Assembly (NCBI GenBank): GCA_964468185.1
Contig: CAYXTR010000013.1
Location: 1 to 64,000 of the forward strand
Reading direction: 5' to 3'
From: JANQFV01 sp964468185
GTDB lineage: Bacteria; Planctomycetota; Phycisphaerae; UBA1845; Fen-1342
DNA: 64,000 nt
Part shown: piece after piece, positions 1 through 9,058 of the stretch
Numbering within the stretch: the stretch's first letter is position 1
How the letters are laid out: the number at the start of each line of letters is the position of its first letter
Position numbers and translations under genes: made by a program
The notes under the pieces: generated by a model
What the model was told of the DNA's origin: nothing
Seen by the model: the letters and a program-made list of their open reading frames with translations, nothing else
The model's database searches: none

Positions 1-23
1 AGTAGAAGTCGTAACCAGAAACC

Positions 24-42
24 GTGCAGTGGTTCACTGCAC
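24..42. repeat. perfect 8-bp hairpin in leader of first gene
   Basis: GTGCAGTG (24-31) and CACTGCAC (35-42) form a perfect 8-bp stem with a 3-nt loop. It lies 5 bp before the GAGGAG ribosome-binding site (48-53) of the TPR gene starting at 62. The position fits a leader hairpin, an operator or the end of an upstream transcript; the sequence alone does not decide. Confidence 0.5.
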
Positions 43-61
43 TATATGAGGAGATGTAGCG

Positions 62-1069
62 ATGGCGGCAAGACAGATCCAGTTGGCGGCACTGATCGCC
101 GTCCTGCTGACGGGGACGGGCCTGGCAAACGCGGACCGGGCGGCGGACCACTATGATCGCGGACGGGCGATGCTTGCCCAGGCTGACCTGCTGGGGGCAT
201 TCAGCGCGTTCTCCATGGCCGTTGCTCTCGAGCCCGCCAATCCCGTCTTTCGCGAAGAGATGCATCAGTTGCGCCGCGTGCTGGAGTTGCGCTATGAACT
301 GGACAGCATCAAGGACCACGCTGCCTGGCGCAGTGCCAGCTACGAGCTGTATGACTACTATGAGAATTACGAGATTCACAACGAGCAGCTCAGCATCGCG
401 GTGAGCATCCACGATCGCTATCACTCTCCGGATTCAACCGTGCTGCTCGCCAATGCGCATCTTGCGCTGGGGCATGAAACCGAGGCGTTGTTCGTGCTCG
501 AGCGCCTCCCCGCCTCGCGCCGGACGGTGCACGTCGAGGTGTTGCACGGCGTGACCCTGGCCCGCATGGGACGGCTGGACCAGGCGCGTAAGGTGGCGCG
601 GCGTGTCCACGTCCCCGACCGGCCCGACTGGCGGCTGCACTTTGATTGCGCCCGACTCTACACGTTGGTCGGCGACTACGACCGCTCGTATTCGCTGCTC
701 GAAGTCTCGCTGGGGGCTACGGACGATCGCTGGCTCAAGCAGCGCAAGTCGTATATCGGCAAGTGCCGCGACTTCCAGAAGCTGCCGCGCAACCAGAAGT
801 TCGGCCGAGTCATGCACTTCGGCTCACGCAAGGATCACCGGGGACAGGTCGTCAAGCCGTCTCATCGCGGGCACGGCCGCAAGGACGACGATCGCCGCCA
901 CAAGGGCTCCACACCCCGCAAAGGCAGCTCCGGTAGTAAGGACAAGGCCGGCGGCAGCAAGAGTGGGGGCACCAGCGTGGACGGCGGCAAGAGTGGCAGT
1001 CACGGCAAGAGCGGTGGTGGCAGTCGTAAAGGCGGCGGCCGCACCGACGATCCAGGCAAAAAGCGTTGA
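62..1069 (+). CDS. secreted TPR protein with Lys/Gly/Ser-rich tail
   Basis: 335 residues. An N-terminal signal peptide of about 24 residues ends in an AxA-like site (LANA, then DRAADHY). Residues 25-250 are helical with TPR-like character (a DHYDRGRAMLAQADLLGAF unit, a repeat starting LLANAHLALGHETEA, and later repeats). The last 80 residues are low-complexity and strongly basic, rich in Lys, Gly, Ser and His, which may bind an anionic partner such as cell-wall polymer or nucleic acid. GAGGAG sits 8 nt before the ATG and supports this start. Function unknown; an exported TPR scaffold is the most that can be said. Confidence 0.75.
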   Translation: MAARQIQLAALIAVLLTGTGLANADRAADHYDRGRAMLAQADLLGAFSAFSMAVALEPANPVFREEMHQLRRVLELRYELDSIKDHAAWRSASYELYDYYENYEIHNEQLSIAVSIHDRYHSPDSTVLLANAHLALGHETEALFVLERLPASRRTVHVEVLHGVTLARMGRLDQARKVARRVHVPDRPDWRLHFDCARLYTLVGDYDRSYSLLEVSLGATDDRWLKQRKSYIGKCRDFQKLPRNQKFGRVMHFGSRKDHRGQVVKPSHRGHGRKDDDRRHKGSTPRKGSSGSKDKAGGSKSGGTSVDGGKSGSHGKSGGGSRKGGGRTDDPGKKR

Positions 1070-1106
1070 CCAACACCGAGACGGGCGAGGTCCGCGATGT
1101 GCGACT

Positions 1107-2063
1107 TCAGGAAGGCAGTACCAGCCTTCCCGTGAGCTCGCGCACATTGCCGAGTCCATGCGCTGCAGCGTAGGCGGTCAGGCCCTCCGCGATTTTGACG
1201 GGAATGGTAGGATCGACGAAGAGCGCCGTGCCAACCGCGATCGCCGAGGCCCCCGCCAGGAAGAACTCGAGTGCATCTTCGGTCGTCTGAATACCACCCA
1301 TGCCCAGGATCGGGATGCCGGCTTCCCGTGTGACTGAATGATACACCCGATGCACGTTCATCAGCGCGAGCGGCTTGATCGCCGGCCCGCTCAACCCGCC
1401 GGTCACGTTACCCAGTCGTGGTCGCCGCGTGCGCGCGTCGATGCTCATACCGACATACGTATTGATCAGGCTCAGTGCATCGGCCCCACCGTCAATCGCT
1501 GCCCGAGCCATCATGGTGATATCCGTCACGTTGGGTGAGAGCTTGACAACCAACCGTGTATGCTTGAGTACGTCGCGAACGGCCTGCGTCACATCCCGTA
1601 GCAAGCCCGGATCTGTGCCGAACATCAGGCCATCCGCCACATTCGGGCACGAGACATTCAGCTCAATGCCAGCAATGCAATCGTGCTCATCCAGCGCTCC
1701 GGCAACTTCGACATAGTCCTCCACACGGTGCCCGGCTACGTTCACCAACACCGCCGTCGGCATGCCTCGAATAAACGGCAGCTTCTCGGTCAGAAACCGC
1801 TCGAGACCGACGTTCGCCAGCCCGATCGCGTTCAGCAGCCCTGCCCGTACTTCCACAACACGCTGCGGCTCATTTCCAGGCCGCTCCTCCACCGTTACGC
1901 TCTTCGTCGTGAAGCCCCCCAATCGTCTGTAATCCAGAACGTCCGCATACTCCGGCCCATAGCCGCATGTGCCCGACGCCGTCAGCACCGGCGTGCGCAA
2001 CGAAATGCCGCCAAGATCGGTTATCAGACGGGGATAAGTTGCCACACCTTCATCGGTCGACAT
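1107..2063 (-). CDS. pyrD: dihydroorotate dehydrogenase, class 1 catalytic subunit
   Basis: 318 residues, normal length for a class 1 PyrD. It oxidises dihydroorotate to orotate in pyrimidine synthesis, in the cytoplasm. The FMN-binding TIM barrel is complete: the N-terminal TASGTCGYG segment, the active-site loop ELNVSCPNV with the catalytic Cys typical of class 1 enzymes, VVKLSPNVTD, and the phosphate-binding end GMGGIQTTEDALEFFLAGA. The Cys base argues against class 2, which uses Ser. Class 1B enzymes pair with the PyrK electron-transfer subunit; no pyrK lies in this window, so the electron acceptor is unclear. It is divergent from the HEAT-like gene at 2209. Confidence 0.93.
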   Translation of the reverse strand: MSTDEGVATYPRLITDLGGISLRTPVLTASGTCGYGPEYADVLDYRRLGGFTTKSVTVEERPGNEPQRVVEVRAGLLNAIGLANVGLERFLTEKLPFIRGMPTAVLVNVAGHRVEDYVEVAGALDEHDCIAGIELNVSCPNVADGLMFGTDPGLLRDVTQAVRDVLKHTRLVVKLSPNVTDITMMARAAIDGGADALSLINTYVGMSIDARTRRPRLGNVTGGLSGPAIKPLALMNVHRVYHSVTREAGIPILGMGGIQTTEDALEFFLAGASAIAVGTALFVDPTIPVKIAEGLTAYAAAHGLGNVRELTGRLVLPS

Positions 2064-2208
2064 GCGGGCAGCATCATGCCGGGCGCGCCCGGTGTCAACG
2101 GCCTTCAGCTAACGCTTGCAGTCGGCACACCCGATATACCCATGCCGCGCCAAGCGCTGGCCGGCAGTCCGGCAGCGGACACATCCCGACGTTATCGGTC
2201 GAGAACAC

Positions 2209-3393
2209 ATGCGCACGGTCGACAAGATCTATACCTGGCTGGAAAGCGACCGCAGCGCGCAGGCCAGTCGCATATTCGCGGCGGCGCTGGCGGAGGCCCG
2301 TCCTCCGTATGCCAACCGGATCATCACCGTGCTCCTGCGCCGCAAAGACGAGCATGCCTGGGCCGGCCTGATCGCCAACTACGACCGCCTCGACACGACG
2401 CAGCGGCGTACCCTCGAAGCAAGTCCAACGCTGCGTGACGCCGCCCTGGGTGTGGCCCTGCGCGGTAATTCCGCAGCCAGGCAGAGTGCCCTCGAACTGC
2501 TCACACATCATCCGCCCAGGGGGCTTTTCCAGGACATTGCGGACGCACTGTGCGATCCATCCCCACGTGTGCGGGAGGCGGCCGCGGGTGCCCTGCGCGG
2601 CGGTGCACAGACGGTTTGCGACCGCGAGTATGACGATCCGGCGGAATATGAACACGCACGCGAGAGTCTCGTCGCCGCGCTACGCGAGGCACTGCGGACA
2701 TACGAACGGCACTTGCGTACCGAAGTCCTCGAAGCAGCGCTTTGGTTTGCCCGCGACCTGGAAGATAACCTGTGGATGGCACTCGAATCACGTCGTGGCC
2801 GGGTGGGCCAGGTCGTTAGCAACAACCTGCCGGCTTGGGACCACCCACGCATGGCGGGGTTCCTGTTGCTGGCGCTCGGCCGGCCCGCGTGGCGGCCCGC
2901 TGCCGTGAAGCTGCTTCAGGACTGGTCCGGCCGGCCCGCCGCGATCGCGCTTCTCCAGCATACCGACTTACTCGACCAACCCGAAATTGCAGGACAAATA
3001 CGTCTGCTCGGACGCCCGAAATGGCTCTCGATCAGCGGACCCGGTCTGACGGAACTGCCGGCGGCTGCGCTGGCTTGCTTACCCGTGTGGGTCTGTTACG
3101 TCGGCATGCCCGAGACCGAGCGTGTGCGCTATCTGCGGGCATGGACGGAGTCGGCCCTGTCCGAATTGCGGCGCTCCGCGGTTTACGCCCTGGCACGGCT
3201 CGCCTCGCCCGCGGCACTTGAGATTCTCGCCGACGTGGCCGCCAGCCCTGGACCGCTCAGCAATTTCGCGCGTTGGTATGTGGCCGGAGACGTCGCGACT
3301 GCCATGCGCGGAGAGGCCGTACCAGCAGCCAACCCGGCACCAATCCGCACAATTCGTGAGGGTGACCTCATTAGCCGAGAGGAGACGCTGTAA
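2209..3393 (+). CDS. HEAT-like repeat protein
   Basis: 394 residues from the ATG at 2209; an in-frame ATG at 2116 adds a basic, non-conserved-looking stretch and is less likely. Nearly all alpha-helical, with repeated short helices rich in Ala, Leu and Arg (for example DALCDPSPRVREAAAGALRG and SELRRSAVYALARLASPAA) typical of HEAT or Armadillo scaffolds. No signal peptide or membrane segment, so cytoplasmic. Its stop overlaps the start of the next gene by one base (TAATG), so the two are probably translated together. Proteins of this shape usually mediate protein contacts; the partner may be the membrane protein that follows. Function unknown. Confidence 0.75.
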   Translation: MRTVDKIYTWLESDRSAQASRIFAAALAEARPPYANRIITVLLRRKDEHAWAGLIANYDRLDTTQRRTLEASPTLRDAALGVALRGNSAARQSALELLTHHPPRGLFQDIADALCDPSPRVREAAAGALRGGAQTVCDREYDDPAEYEHARESLVAALREALRTYERHLRTEVLEAALWFARDLEDNLWMALESRRGRVGQVVSNNLPAWDHPRMAGFLLLALGRPAWRPAAVKLLQDWSGRPAAIALLQHTDLLDQPEIAGQIRLLGRPKWLSISGPGLTELPAAALACLPVWVCYVGMPETERVRYLRAWTESALSELRRSAVYALARLASPAALEILADVAASPGPLSNFARWYVAGDVATAMRGEAVPAANPAPIRTIREGDLISREETL

Positions 3394-3836
3394 TGTCTTT
3401 CTGGGGTGGGACACTGCTGACGCTGGCCCGGCTGGATCCGTCATCGCGACTGCACGCCCTGCGTCAGGGGCTCGAGCATCCGGCCGATCGCGGGGAGATG
3501 ACCGCATGGATCATCGGGCTCGCCGCGGCCTGCGGCTTGGTCGCACTCGGACTGCATCTGCTGAACCAACGGCAAAACGGCCAGCGGTCTGGCGAGCAGG
3601 TGGACTACCTGGCCCGCGGTGCAACGCAGGCCGGGCTCAGCGCCAGAGAGTTGGATGATCTGCGCCTGATCACCACGCGGGCACGGCTCGCACACCCCAC
3701 CACCGTGCTGCTTTCACCCGAGAACCTTGAGCAGGCGGTTCGGGCGGCGACGGAGAAACAAGCTGATCCTTCACTGGAACGGCGAATGAATCGGCTGAGT
3801 CAGAAGCTCTTCAACGTGGAACTCCGGCTCGACTAG
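3393..3836 (+). CDS. small membrane protein coupled to HEAT-like protein
   Basis: 147 residues, ATG overlapping the TAA of the upstream gene by one base. One clear membrane helix at about residues 36-58 (WIIGLAAACGLVALGLHLL) is preceded by a basic amphipathic N terminus. The rest is cytoplasmic-looking and ends in a short coiled-coil-like segment (LERRMNRLSQKLFNVELRL). No recognised family. The overlap suggests it anchors or partners the HEAT-like protein. Confidence 0.7.
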   Translation: MSFWGGTLLTLARLDPSSRLHALRQGLEHPADRGEMTAWIIGLAAACGLVALGLHLLNQRQNGQRSGEQVDYLARGATQAGLSARELDDLRLITTRARLAHPTTVLLSPENLEQAVRAATEKQADPSLERRMNRLSQKLFNVELRLD

Positions 3837-4044
3837 CGGAGTATCCGTCCGATAAATCAAGCCGTTCCAGCCCGCGATTTGCCACTCTGCCCCGCCAAAA
3901 CAACATAGCGCCTCAGCGATTCGCCGTTATCATACGAGCAGCGTCCCGGTGCCCGCGTGCTCGTCTTCCGTTCGCCCCCGCCACGATCGCGGACCCCGGT
4001 CGGAAACTTCCGCCGGTCCTGGGCGTCCAAGGAATAGCCAGGTC

Positions 4045-4650
4045 GTGAATCGCAACGCCCCAGATCGTGAGCCGACCGACAGCGAGCTCGTCCAGCGTGC
4101 GCAGGCGGGCGCGCCGGCGGCATTTGCGGAACTCGTGTCGCGTTATCAGGATCGAATCTATAACACGTGTTACCGGATGTGCCACAACGATGCGGACGCC
4201 CTGGATCTGACGCAGACGACGTTCATGCGGGCGTTGGAGCACCTCGACCGGTTCCGACGAGATGCGAACTTCTACACCTGGATTTATCGGATTGCCGTCA
4301 ATCTCACGCTCAGTGCGCGCCGCGCGCGAACACGCCGCGGCACGCACTCCCTCGGGGCCAACAACGACGGGTGGCAGGGCTATGAGCCGCCGGATCAGGC
4401 ACCGCACGTTGGTGCGGCGGTGGAGCGCGACGAGGTTCGGAGCCGAGTGGAAGCCGCGTTGGCAGCACTGGATGACGAATTTCGAGCGCCGGTCGTTTTG
4501 AAAGATATCGAAGGTCTCGATTACGCCAGCATTGCGGACATTCTGGAGGTGCCGCTGGGAACGGTGAAGAGCCGCATTCACCGCGGCCGACTGCTGCTCC
4601 GCGATCTGCTGGCAGAAAAGGACGTTGCTGTTGACCGACGAGAGACGTGA
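4045..4650 (+). CDS. RNA polymerase sigma factor, ECF (RpoE-like)
   Basis: 201 residues from the GTG at 4045; a frame open to 3949 adds an Arg/Pro-rich stretch unlike sigma factors. Region 2 spans LVSRYQDRIYNTCYRMC through ALDLTQTTFMRALEHLDRF and TWIYRIAVNLTLSARR. Region 4 contains DDEFRAPVVLKDIEGLDYAS and the helix-turn-helix EVPLGTVKSRIHRGR. The family directs RNA polymerase to stress or envelope regulons. The downstream gene overlaps by 26 bp and encodes a membrane anti-sigma candidate, the usual arrangement for such pairs. Regulon unknown. Confidence 0.92.
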   Translation: MNRNAPDREPTDSELVQRAQAGAPAAFAELVSRYQDRIYNTCYRMCHNDADALDLTQTTFMRALEHLDRFRRDANFYTWIYRIAVNLTLSARRARTRRGTHSLGANNDGWQGYEPPDQAPHVGAAVERDEVRSRVEAALAALDDEFRAPVVLKDIEGLDYASIADILEVPLGTVKSRIHRGRLLLRDLLAEKDVAVDRRET

Positions 4651-6529
4651 TACATTCGAGGCCGAGCTTTCGGCGTACCTGGACGGCGAACTAAGTCCTG
4701 GTGACCGCGAGCGCGTGCAACAGCGGCTGGCGCGCTCGGACGACCACCGCGCAATGCTCGAGACGCTTCGCGAGGTCAGCGGGCAGCTCTCTTCCCTGCC
4801 CCGTCATCGGGCGCCCGAAGAACTGCCGTCCGTAATGCAGCGTCTGGCCGAGCGTAAATTGCTGCTCGATGAAGAGCCACGCTCACGCGCGCCCCGCGTC
4901 TGGCGGCTGTTCGCGCAGGTGGCTGCCGCCGCCGCCGTGGTGGTGGCCTGTGTTCTCGTGGGCCAGGAGCTGCTTACGCAGCCGCAAACCGGCCCGACGG
5001 CTCCGCCGGCCATGGTTGACGCGGGCAAACGTTCGACCGAGGCTGAGGACCTGCCGGCGCGGGGCAGCGGGACTGCCGCCCGCATCGCAGCGGCGCCGGA
5101 AGCGGCAGCCACCGAGAAGTCCGGCGCGGGTCGCGTCGATTCGGCCACATACGCCCGGCAAGATGCGCATGCCAGCGGAAGTGGGGACGCAGCAGATCGT
5201 TCGGGAGCATCAGAGGACGACGCAACGGTGGCAAACGCATCGACGCCTCGGGGTGTTTCTCGACCGGCAGTCGCAGGTCGGGAACGAGCACGTGGCCGCG
5301 GCCCCGGATTGATCGCGGCTCGTGCACCCGGGAATGTGCCCGAACCCGAGTCTCCCGCTGCGTCGCGCGCAGGATCGCAATGGGTACCTGATGACGCGGA
5401 AGACCCATATGTGCAAATCCAGGTTACACCACTCGATTCTGCCGAATACGTCGCGATGCAGGAGTTGCTGCGCGAATGGTCGGAGGGACAATGGGACAAT
5501 GCCGAAGCGCGCGGCGTGGACTTTGTGGATGGGGACGGGGCCCGCTGGGGTGAAAAGCGGGCCGGCGGCCCGGCGCGGCTATCTGGCCAGAAGCGCTATG
5601 GCCCGTACGCGGTGGACACGCCACGCGAGCATGTCTTCATGGTGCCGGCCAGTGAGATCATGCGGCGGATCGGGACGCTGAACCAGGCCGCTCCGAATCG
5701 TGTGCGCGTGAAGCTGAGCTTCAGCGCCGCAGATTTGGACCTGTTGACCCAGGCCGCCCTGGTGGCCAAAGCGACTGAACCGCCGAAGGATGACGCGCTA
5801 CGGCCGATGGTGGCAAGCTCAGAGCAACGGCCCTGGGGTGCCCGCATCGTCGATGCTTTCACGCAATTCCTGACCCCGCCGACGACGCAGCCCGATCCGG
5901 CGGACGTGACATATTGGATCACTGAACCGACGCTACATGACGAAGAAGCAGCCGATCCGGGCGAGATCGTCTGGCTCCGGCCGCTTCGTGGGCCGACGAC
6001 GGACCACAAGCTCCTGGAGCTGGCACCTGACCAACGGGAACACGACGAAGCCTGGGAGAAGTCGGGTGCCGATACAGGAGCACACACGCCCGGGCCGTTT
6101 TCCGATCCTGACGGAAGCCGTCGCCGGCGCATGCATGAGCGACATCAGGCCGTCATCGCAGATCCGCCCATAGTCATCTTCGAGCCGATCCCTGCCGAAG
6201 ACACGAGCGCTCAGCCGACCACGGTACCGACCGAGGAGCCGGCCGTGGAGGGGCAACAGACGTACGCGCTAAGCTCGCTGCGCCCCACGAGCCGCCCGGC
6301 GGCCGAGCAGTCCCTGTTCGCTGGGTTGCCCGAACGCTTGTTCGGCGTGCTTATAAAGGGGCCCTCAGATCTGAATGAGCGCACCGCAGCCGCGGTGCAT
6401 CCCGGGCGGACACGCGTCACGTTTCGCGTGGTACTGCATCCGCCGCCGGCGCGCGACACGCAGCCGGGGGCGGTTACGTTGCCGCCGGCTACGCAACCGG
6501 ATGAGCGGGCCTTGCCAGGGTCGGACTGA
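4625..6529 (+). CDS. putative membrane anti-sigma factor with long C-terminal domain
   Basis: 634 residues starting at TTG 4625 (a second in-frame TTG is at 4631), overlapping the sigma gene by 26 bp. Residues 10-60 look like an anti-sigma N terminus (FEAELSAYLDGELSPGDRER, then HRAMLETLREVSGQL). The HxxxCxxC zinc motif of classical ZAS domains is absent. A membrane helix lies at about 95-115. The remaining ~500 residues are an Ala/Pro/Glu-rich linker and an extracytoplasmic region of unrecognised fold with two related-looking segments (residues ~260-390 and ~560-634) that both end in VRVKLSF or TRVTFRV strands. Probably senses an envelope signal and releases the sigma factor. Confidence 0.75.
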   Translation: MLLTDERRDTFEAELSAYLDGELSPGDRERVQQRLARSDDHRAMLETLREVSGQLSSLPRHRAPEELPSVMQRLAERKLLLDEEPRSRAPRVWRLFAQVAAAAAVVVACVLVGQELLTQPQTGPTAPPAMVDAGKRSTEAEDLPARGSGTAARIAAAPEAAATEKSGAGRVDSATYARQDAHASGSGDAADRSGASEDDATVANASTPRGVSRPAVAGRERARGRGPGLIAARAPGNVPEPESPAASRAGSQWVPDDAEDPYVQIQVTPLDSAEYVAMQELLREWSEGQWDNAEARGVDFVDGDGARWGEKRAGGPARLSGQKRYGPYAVDTPREHVFMVPASEIMRRIGTLNQAAPNRVRVKLSFSAADLDLLTQAALVAKATEPPKDDALRPMVASSEQRPWGARIVDAFTQFLTPPTTQPDPADVTYWITEPTLHDEEAADPGEIVWLRPLRGPTTDHKLLELAPDQREHDEAWEKSGADTGAHTPGPFSDPDGSRRRRMHERHQAVIADPPIVIFEPIPAEDTSAQPTTVPTEEPAVEGQQTYALSSLRPTSRPAAEQSLFAGLPERLFGVLIKGPSDLNERTAAAVHPGRTRVTFRVVLHPPPARDTQPGAVTLPPATQPDERALPGSD

Positions 6530-6618
6530 CCGCCTCCCGGTAGTTTGCCTCCCCTTTGTGTGACTGTCGCCCAGCCCATACAATACAGGGTCTGACACGC
6601 TACTTGGGAGATACACGC

Positions 6619-7821
6619 ATGCAGACCACGCTGGAAAAGACACTCGCCAACGAACTCCGCGAACTTCACGAATCCGGGCAGTACAAGCAGGCCAACGAAT
6701 TGCAGATGCCGCAGGCACCGCGCACGAAGATGGATGGCAGCGACATCATCATGCTTTCGTCGAATAACTACCTGGGCCTGGCCGACCATCCCAAAGTGCT
6801 GGAGGCTGCTCGGAACGCCATTGAGAAGTATGGCATGGGAACCGCGTCGGTGCGGTTCATTTGTGGCACGATGACCTGCCACCTCGAGCTCGAAAAGAAG
6901 ATCTGCGACTTCATTGGCTCCGAGGCCGCCACGACGTTCATCAGTTGTTGGGACGCGAACGTCGGGTTGATGCCCACGCTTGCCGGCACGCCTGATGATG
7001 CCATTTTCTCCGACGCGCTCAACCATGCCTCCATCATCGACGCGATCCGCCTGAGCAAGGCCAAGCGCTTTATCTACAAGCACCGCGACCTCGACCAGCT
7101 CAAGGAAATGCTGGGGTCCGATGACGCGAAGAAGGCGCGCAACAAGCTCATCATCACCGATGGCGTCTTTAGCATGGAAGGTGACGTCGCCGACCTGCCG
7201 CAGCTCAAGGAACTCGCGAACGCACACGACGCCGTCCTCGTCGTGGACGAGTCACACGCCACCGGCGTATTGGGCAAGACCGGCCGCGGCACCGCCGAAC
7301 ACTTTAACGTCCAGGATCCGAACACCATCCAAACCTCGACGCTGGGCAAGGCGTTGGGCGGATCGTGCGGCGGATATGTTGCCGCATCCAAGACGGTCTG
7401 TGACTACCTTGTGCAGAAGTCGCGCCCGCAGCTCTTCAGCAATGCGCTGCCGCCAGCCGTTTGCTATGGTTCCATGGCCGCGATCGATGTTCTGATGAGT
7501 GAGCCACAGCGGCTCGAGAAGCTGCGTGCCAACACGCAGCGGTTCCGTGACGGCGTCAATGAAATGGGTCTCAAGACGATTGACGGAATCACGCCGATCG
7601 TGCCCGTTATTGTTGGCGAGACACCGACCGCGATCCAGATGCAGAAGGCGCTGCTTGAGGAGGGCGTTTTCGTCAGTGGCTTTGGGTACCCGGTCGTACC
7701 CAAGGGTGAGGCACGCCTGCGGTGCCAGATCAGCGCCGGGCATGAGTTCGAGGATATCGATCGTGCACTGGCTGCACTGAAGAAGGTGGCCGAGAAGTTC
7801 CCGGAAAGCCGGGCGAGCTGA
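6619..7821 (+). CDS. kbl: glycine C-acetyltransferase (2-amino-3-ketobutyrate CoA ligase)
   Basis: 400 residues from the ATG at 6619; a frame open to 6556 is rejected because the enzyme family begins near here. A PLP-dependent alpha-oxoamine synthase: it converts 2-amino-3-ketobutyrate plus CoA to glycine and acetyl-CoA, or the reverse. Key features are SSNNYLGLADHPKV, the substrate loop DALNHASIIDAIRLSKA, the Asp of VLVVDESHATGVLG and the PLP lysine K244 in TSTLGKALGG. Kbl is normally paired with threonine dehydrogenase, which is not adjacent here. A related oxoamine synthase (for example BioF) is possible but the DALNHASIIDAIRLSKA segment favours Kbl. Confidence 0.88.
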   Translation: MQTTLEKTLANELRELHESGQYKQANELQMPQAPRTKMDGSDIIMLSSNNYLGLADHPKVLEAARNAIEKYGMGTASVRFICGTMTCHLELEKKICDFIGSEAATTFISCWDANVGLMPTLAGTPDDAIFSDALNHASIIDAIRLSKAKRFIYKHRDLDQLKEMLGSDDAKKARNKLIITDGVFSMEGDVADLPQLKELANAHDAVLVVDESHATGVLGKTGRGTAEHFNVQDPNTIQTSTLGKALGGSCGGYVAASKTVCDYLVQKSRPQLFSNALPPAVCYGSMAAIDVLMSEPQRLEKLRANTQRFRDGVNEMGLKTIDGITPIVPVIVGETPTAIQMQKALLEEGVFVSGFGYPVVPKGEARLRCQISAGHEFEDIDRALAALKKVAEKFPESRAS

Positions 7822-7840
7822 GGGTGGGTGCCCCGCCCGG
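7809..7840. terminator. possible terminator between convergent genes
   Basis: CCGGGCG (7809-7815) and CGCCCGG (7834-7840) pair over an 18-nt loop at the end of kbl, just before the convergent glycosyltransferase gene ends at 7859. The stem overlaps the kbl stop region and there is no T-run, so this is only a candidate. Confidence 0.3.
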
Positions 7841-7858
7841 GAACTCGTTGCACGGGCC

Positions 7859-9058
7859 TTAGCGCCTATCCGGGCGGGAAGACGCCAGGGCCCGAAATAT
7901 GTTGCCGACCGCGGTACTCTGATACGCGATCGAGAACCGTTGTTCCGCCCGCGCGCGACCGGCTGCTCCCATCCGGGCGCGCAGCTCGGGTGCCTGCAGC
8001 AGTTTTCGCATTGCAGCGGCCAACGCCGCGACTGTCGGGTCGCAAACCAAGCCCGTCTCGCCATCCGCGATAATCTCCGGTGTTCCACCGAGGTTCGAAC
8101 CGATACACGGTTTGCCCAGGGCCATTGCCTCGCCCAACGTGAGGGGCAAGCCCTCCGGGACCACGGACGGCAACACGCATACGTCCGCCGCACGGAACAC
8201 GGCTGGCACATCCTGACGCCACCCCAGCAAGTGTACGCGGTCGGACACGTTCAGTTTCGCAGCCAGCGCGATGAGTTCGTCGCGGTACGCGGTGCTGCCC
8301 CGTTCGGGCACGTCACCGACGAGCCACAAGTGGGCCTGTTCTGGCAGGTGGGCCAACGCCGCAACGCTCAGGTGCTGTGCCTTCACGTCCCGCAACAAGG
8401 TTCCGACCTGCAAGAACACGACTGCGTCGTCAGGGTAATGCGGCAGCGGCGGATTGGGAGCCTGTTCGCTGGCCAGTCGGACCCGCGCCAGATCCACCCC
8501 GTTGTGAACCACCTCCAGCTTCTCGTTCGGGATGCCGGCTTCGCGCAGGAAGCCCGCGACACTGTGCGAGCAGGCCAGGACACGGGCGAAGCTGTCGCGC
8601 AGCAGGCGCCGTACGTCCGTACCGATTTCGTGTGCCCCCAACCCGCCCTGCACATAGAAGGTCAGCGCTACGTCCTGTGCTGCGAGTATGCGACCGAAGT
8701 ACCGCACCGCCGGTAGCTGTGTGAACAGGACGACATCGGGCTTTGCCTGCCTGATCCAGCGTTTCAGCCGCCGCCCCGCCAGCAGAAGCCAAGGCGCGCT
8801 GCGTGCAAGATACCACCAGCGCATCCAGGTTCCTCGCCCGCCAATGTGCCCGCGCGCCGGCGCCGGTCCCAACGAAACCACCTCCAGTCCCGCCTCCCGC
8901 ATGCGCCGGCCGAATTCCTCATGGTTGTATGGATCGATGACGACGATCCGGAATTCACGGAGCAGGGGGGGCAAGATGCGCGCCAGCATACTCTGCACAC
9001 CTCCTGTCGCCTGCACCGCCATCTGGAATACGATAATCAGCGGCCGCGAATCAGCCAT
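7859..9058 (-). CDS. GT4 family glycosyltransferase
   Basis: 399 residues, usual length. A GT-B fold retaining glycosyltransferase acting in the cytoplasm on nucleotide-sugar donors. The N-terminal domain begins LIIVFQMAVQATGGVQSML, and the C-terminal nucleotide-binding domain has the E-x7-E signature in VPEGLPLTLGEAMALGKPC followed by GSNLGGTPEIIADGETGLV. It overlaps the end of the flippase gene by 8 bp, so the two are an operon for making and exporting a glycan such as an exopolysaccharide or O-antigen. The sugar and acceptor cannot be told from sequence. Confidence 0.9.
   Translation of the reverse strand: MADSRPLIIVFQMAVQATGGVQSMLARILPPLLREFRIVVIDPYNHEEFGRRMREAGLEVVSLGPAPARGHIGGRGTWMRWWYLARSAPWLLLAGRRLKRWIRQAKPDVVLFTQLPAVRYFGRILAAQDVALTFYVQGGLGAHEIGTDVRRLLRDSFARVLACSHSVAGFLREAGIPNEKLEVVHNGVDLARVRLASEQAPNPPLPHYPDDAVVFLQVGTLLRDVKAQHLSVAALAHLPEQAHLWLVGDVPERGSTAYRDELIALAAKLNVSDRVHLLGWRQDVPAVFRAADVCVLPSVVPEGLPLTLGEAMALGKPCIGSNLGGTPEIIADGETGLVCDPTVAALAAAMRKLLQAPELRARMGAAGRARAEQRFSIAYQSTAVGNIFRALASSRPDRR

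Noticed and set aside
5..15. GAAGTCGTAAC resembling the 3' end of 16S rRNA
   Set aside because: Only 11 bases match and the anti-Shine-Dalgarno end (GGATCACCTCCTT) is absent; no rRNA gene is present.
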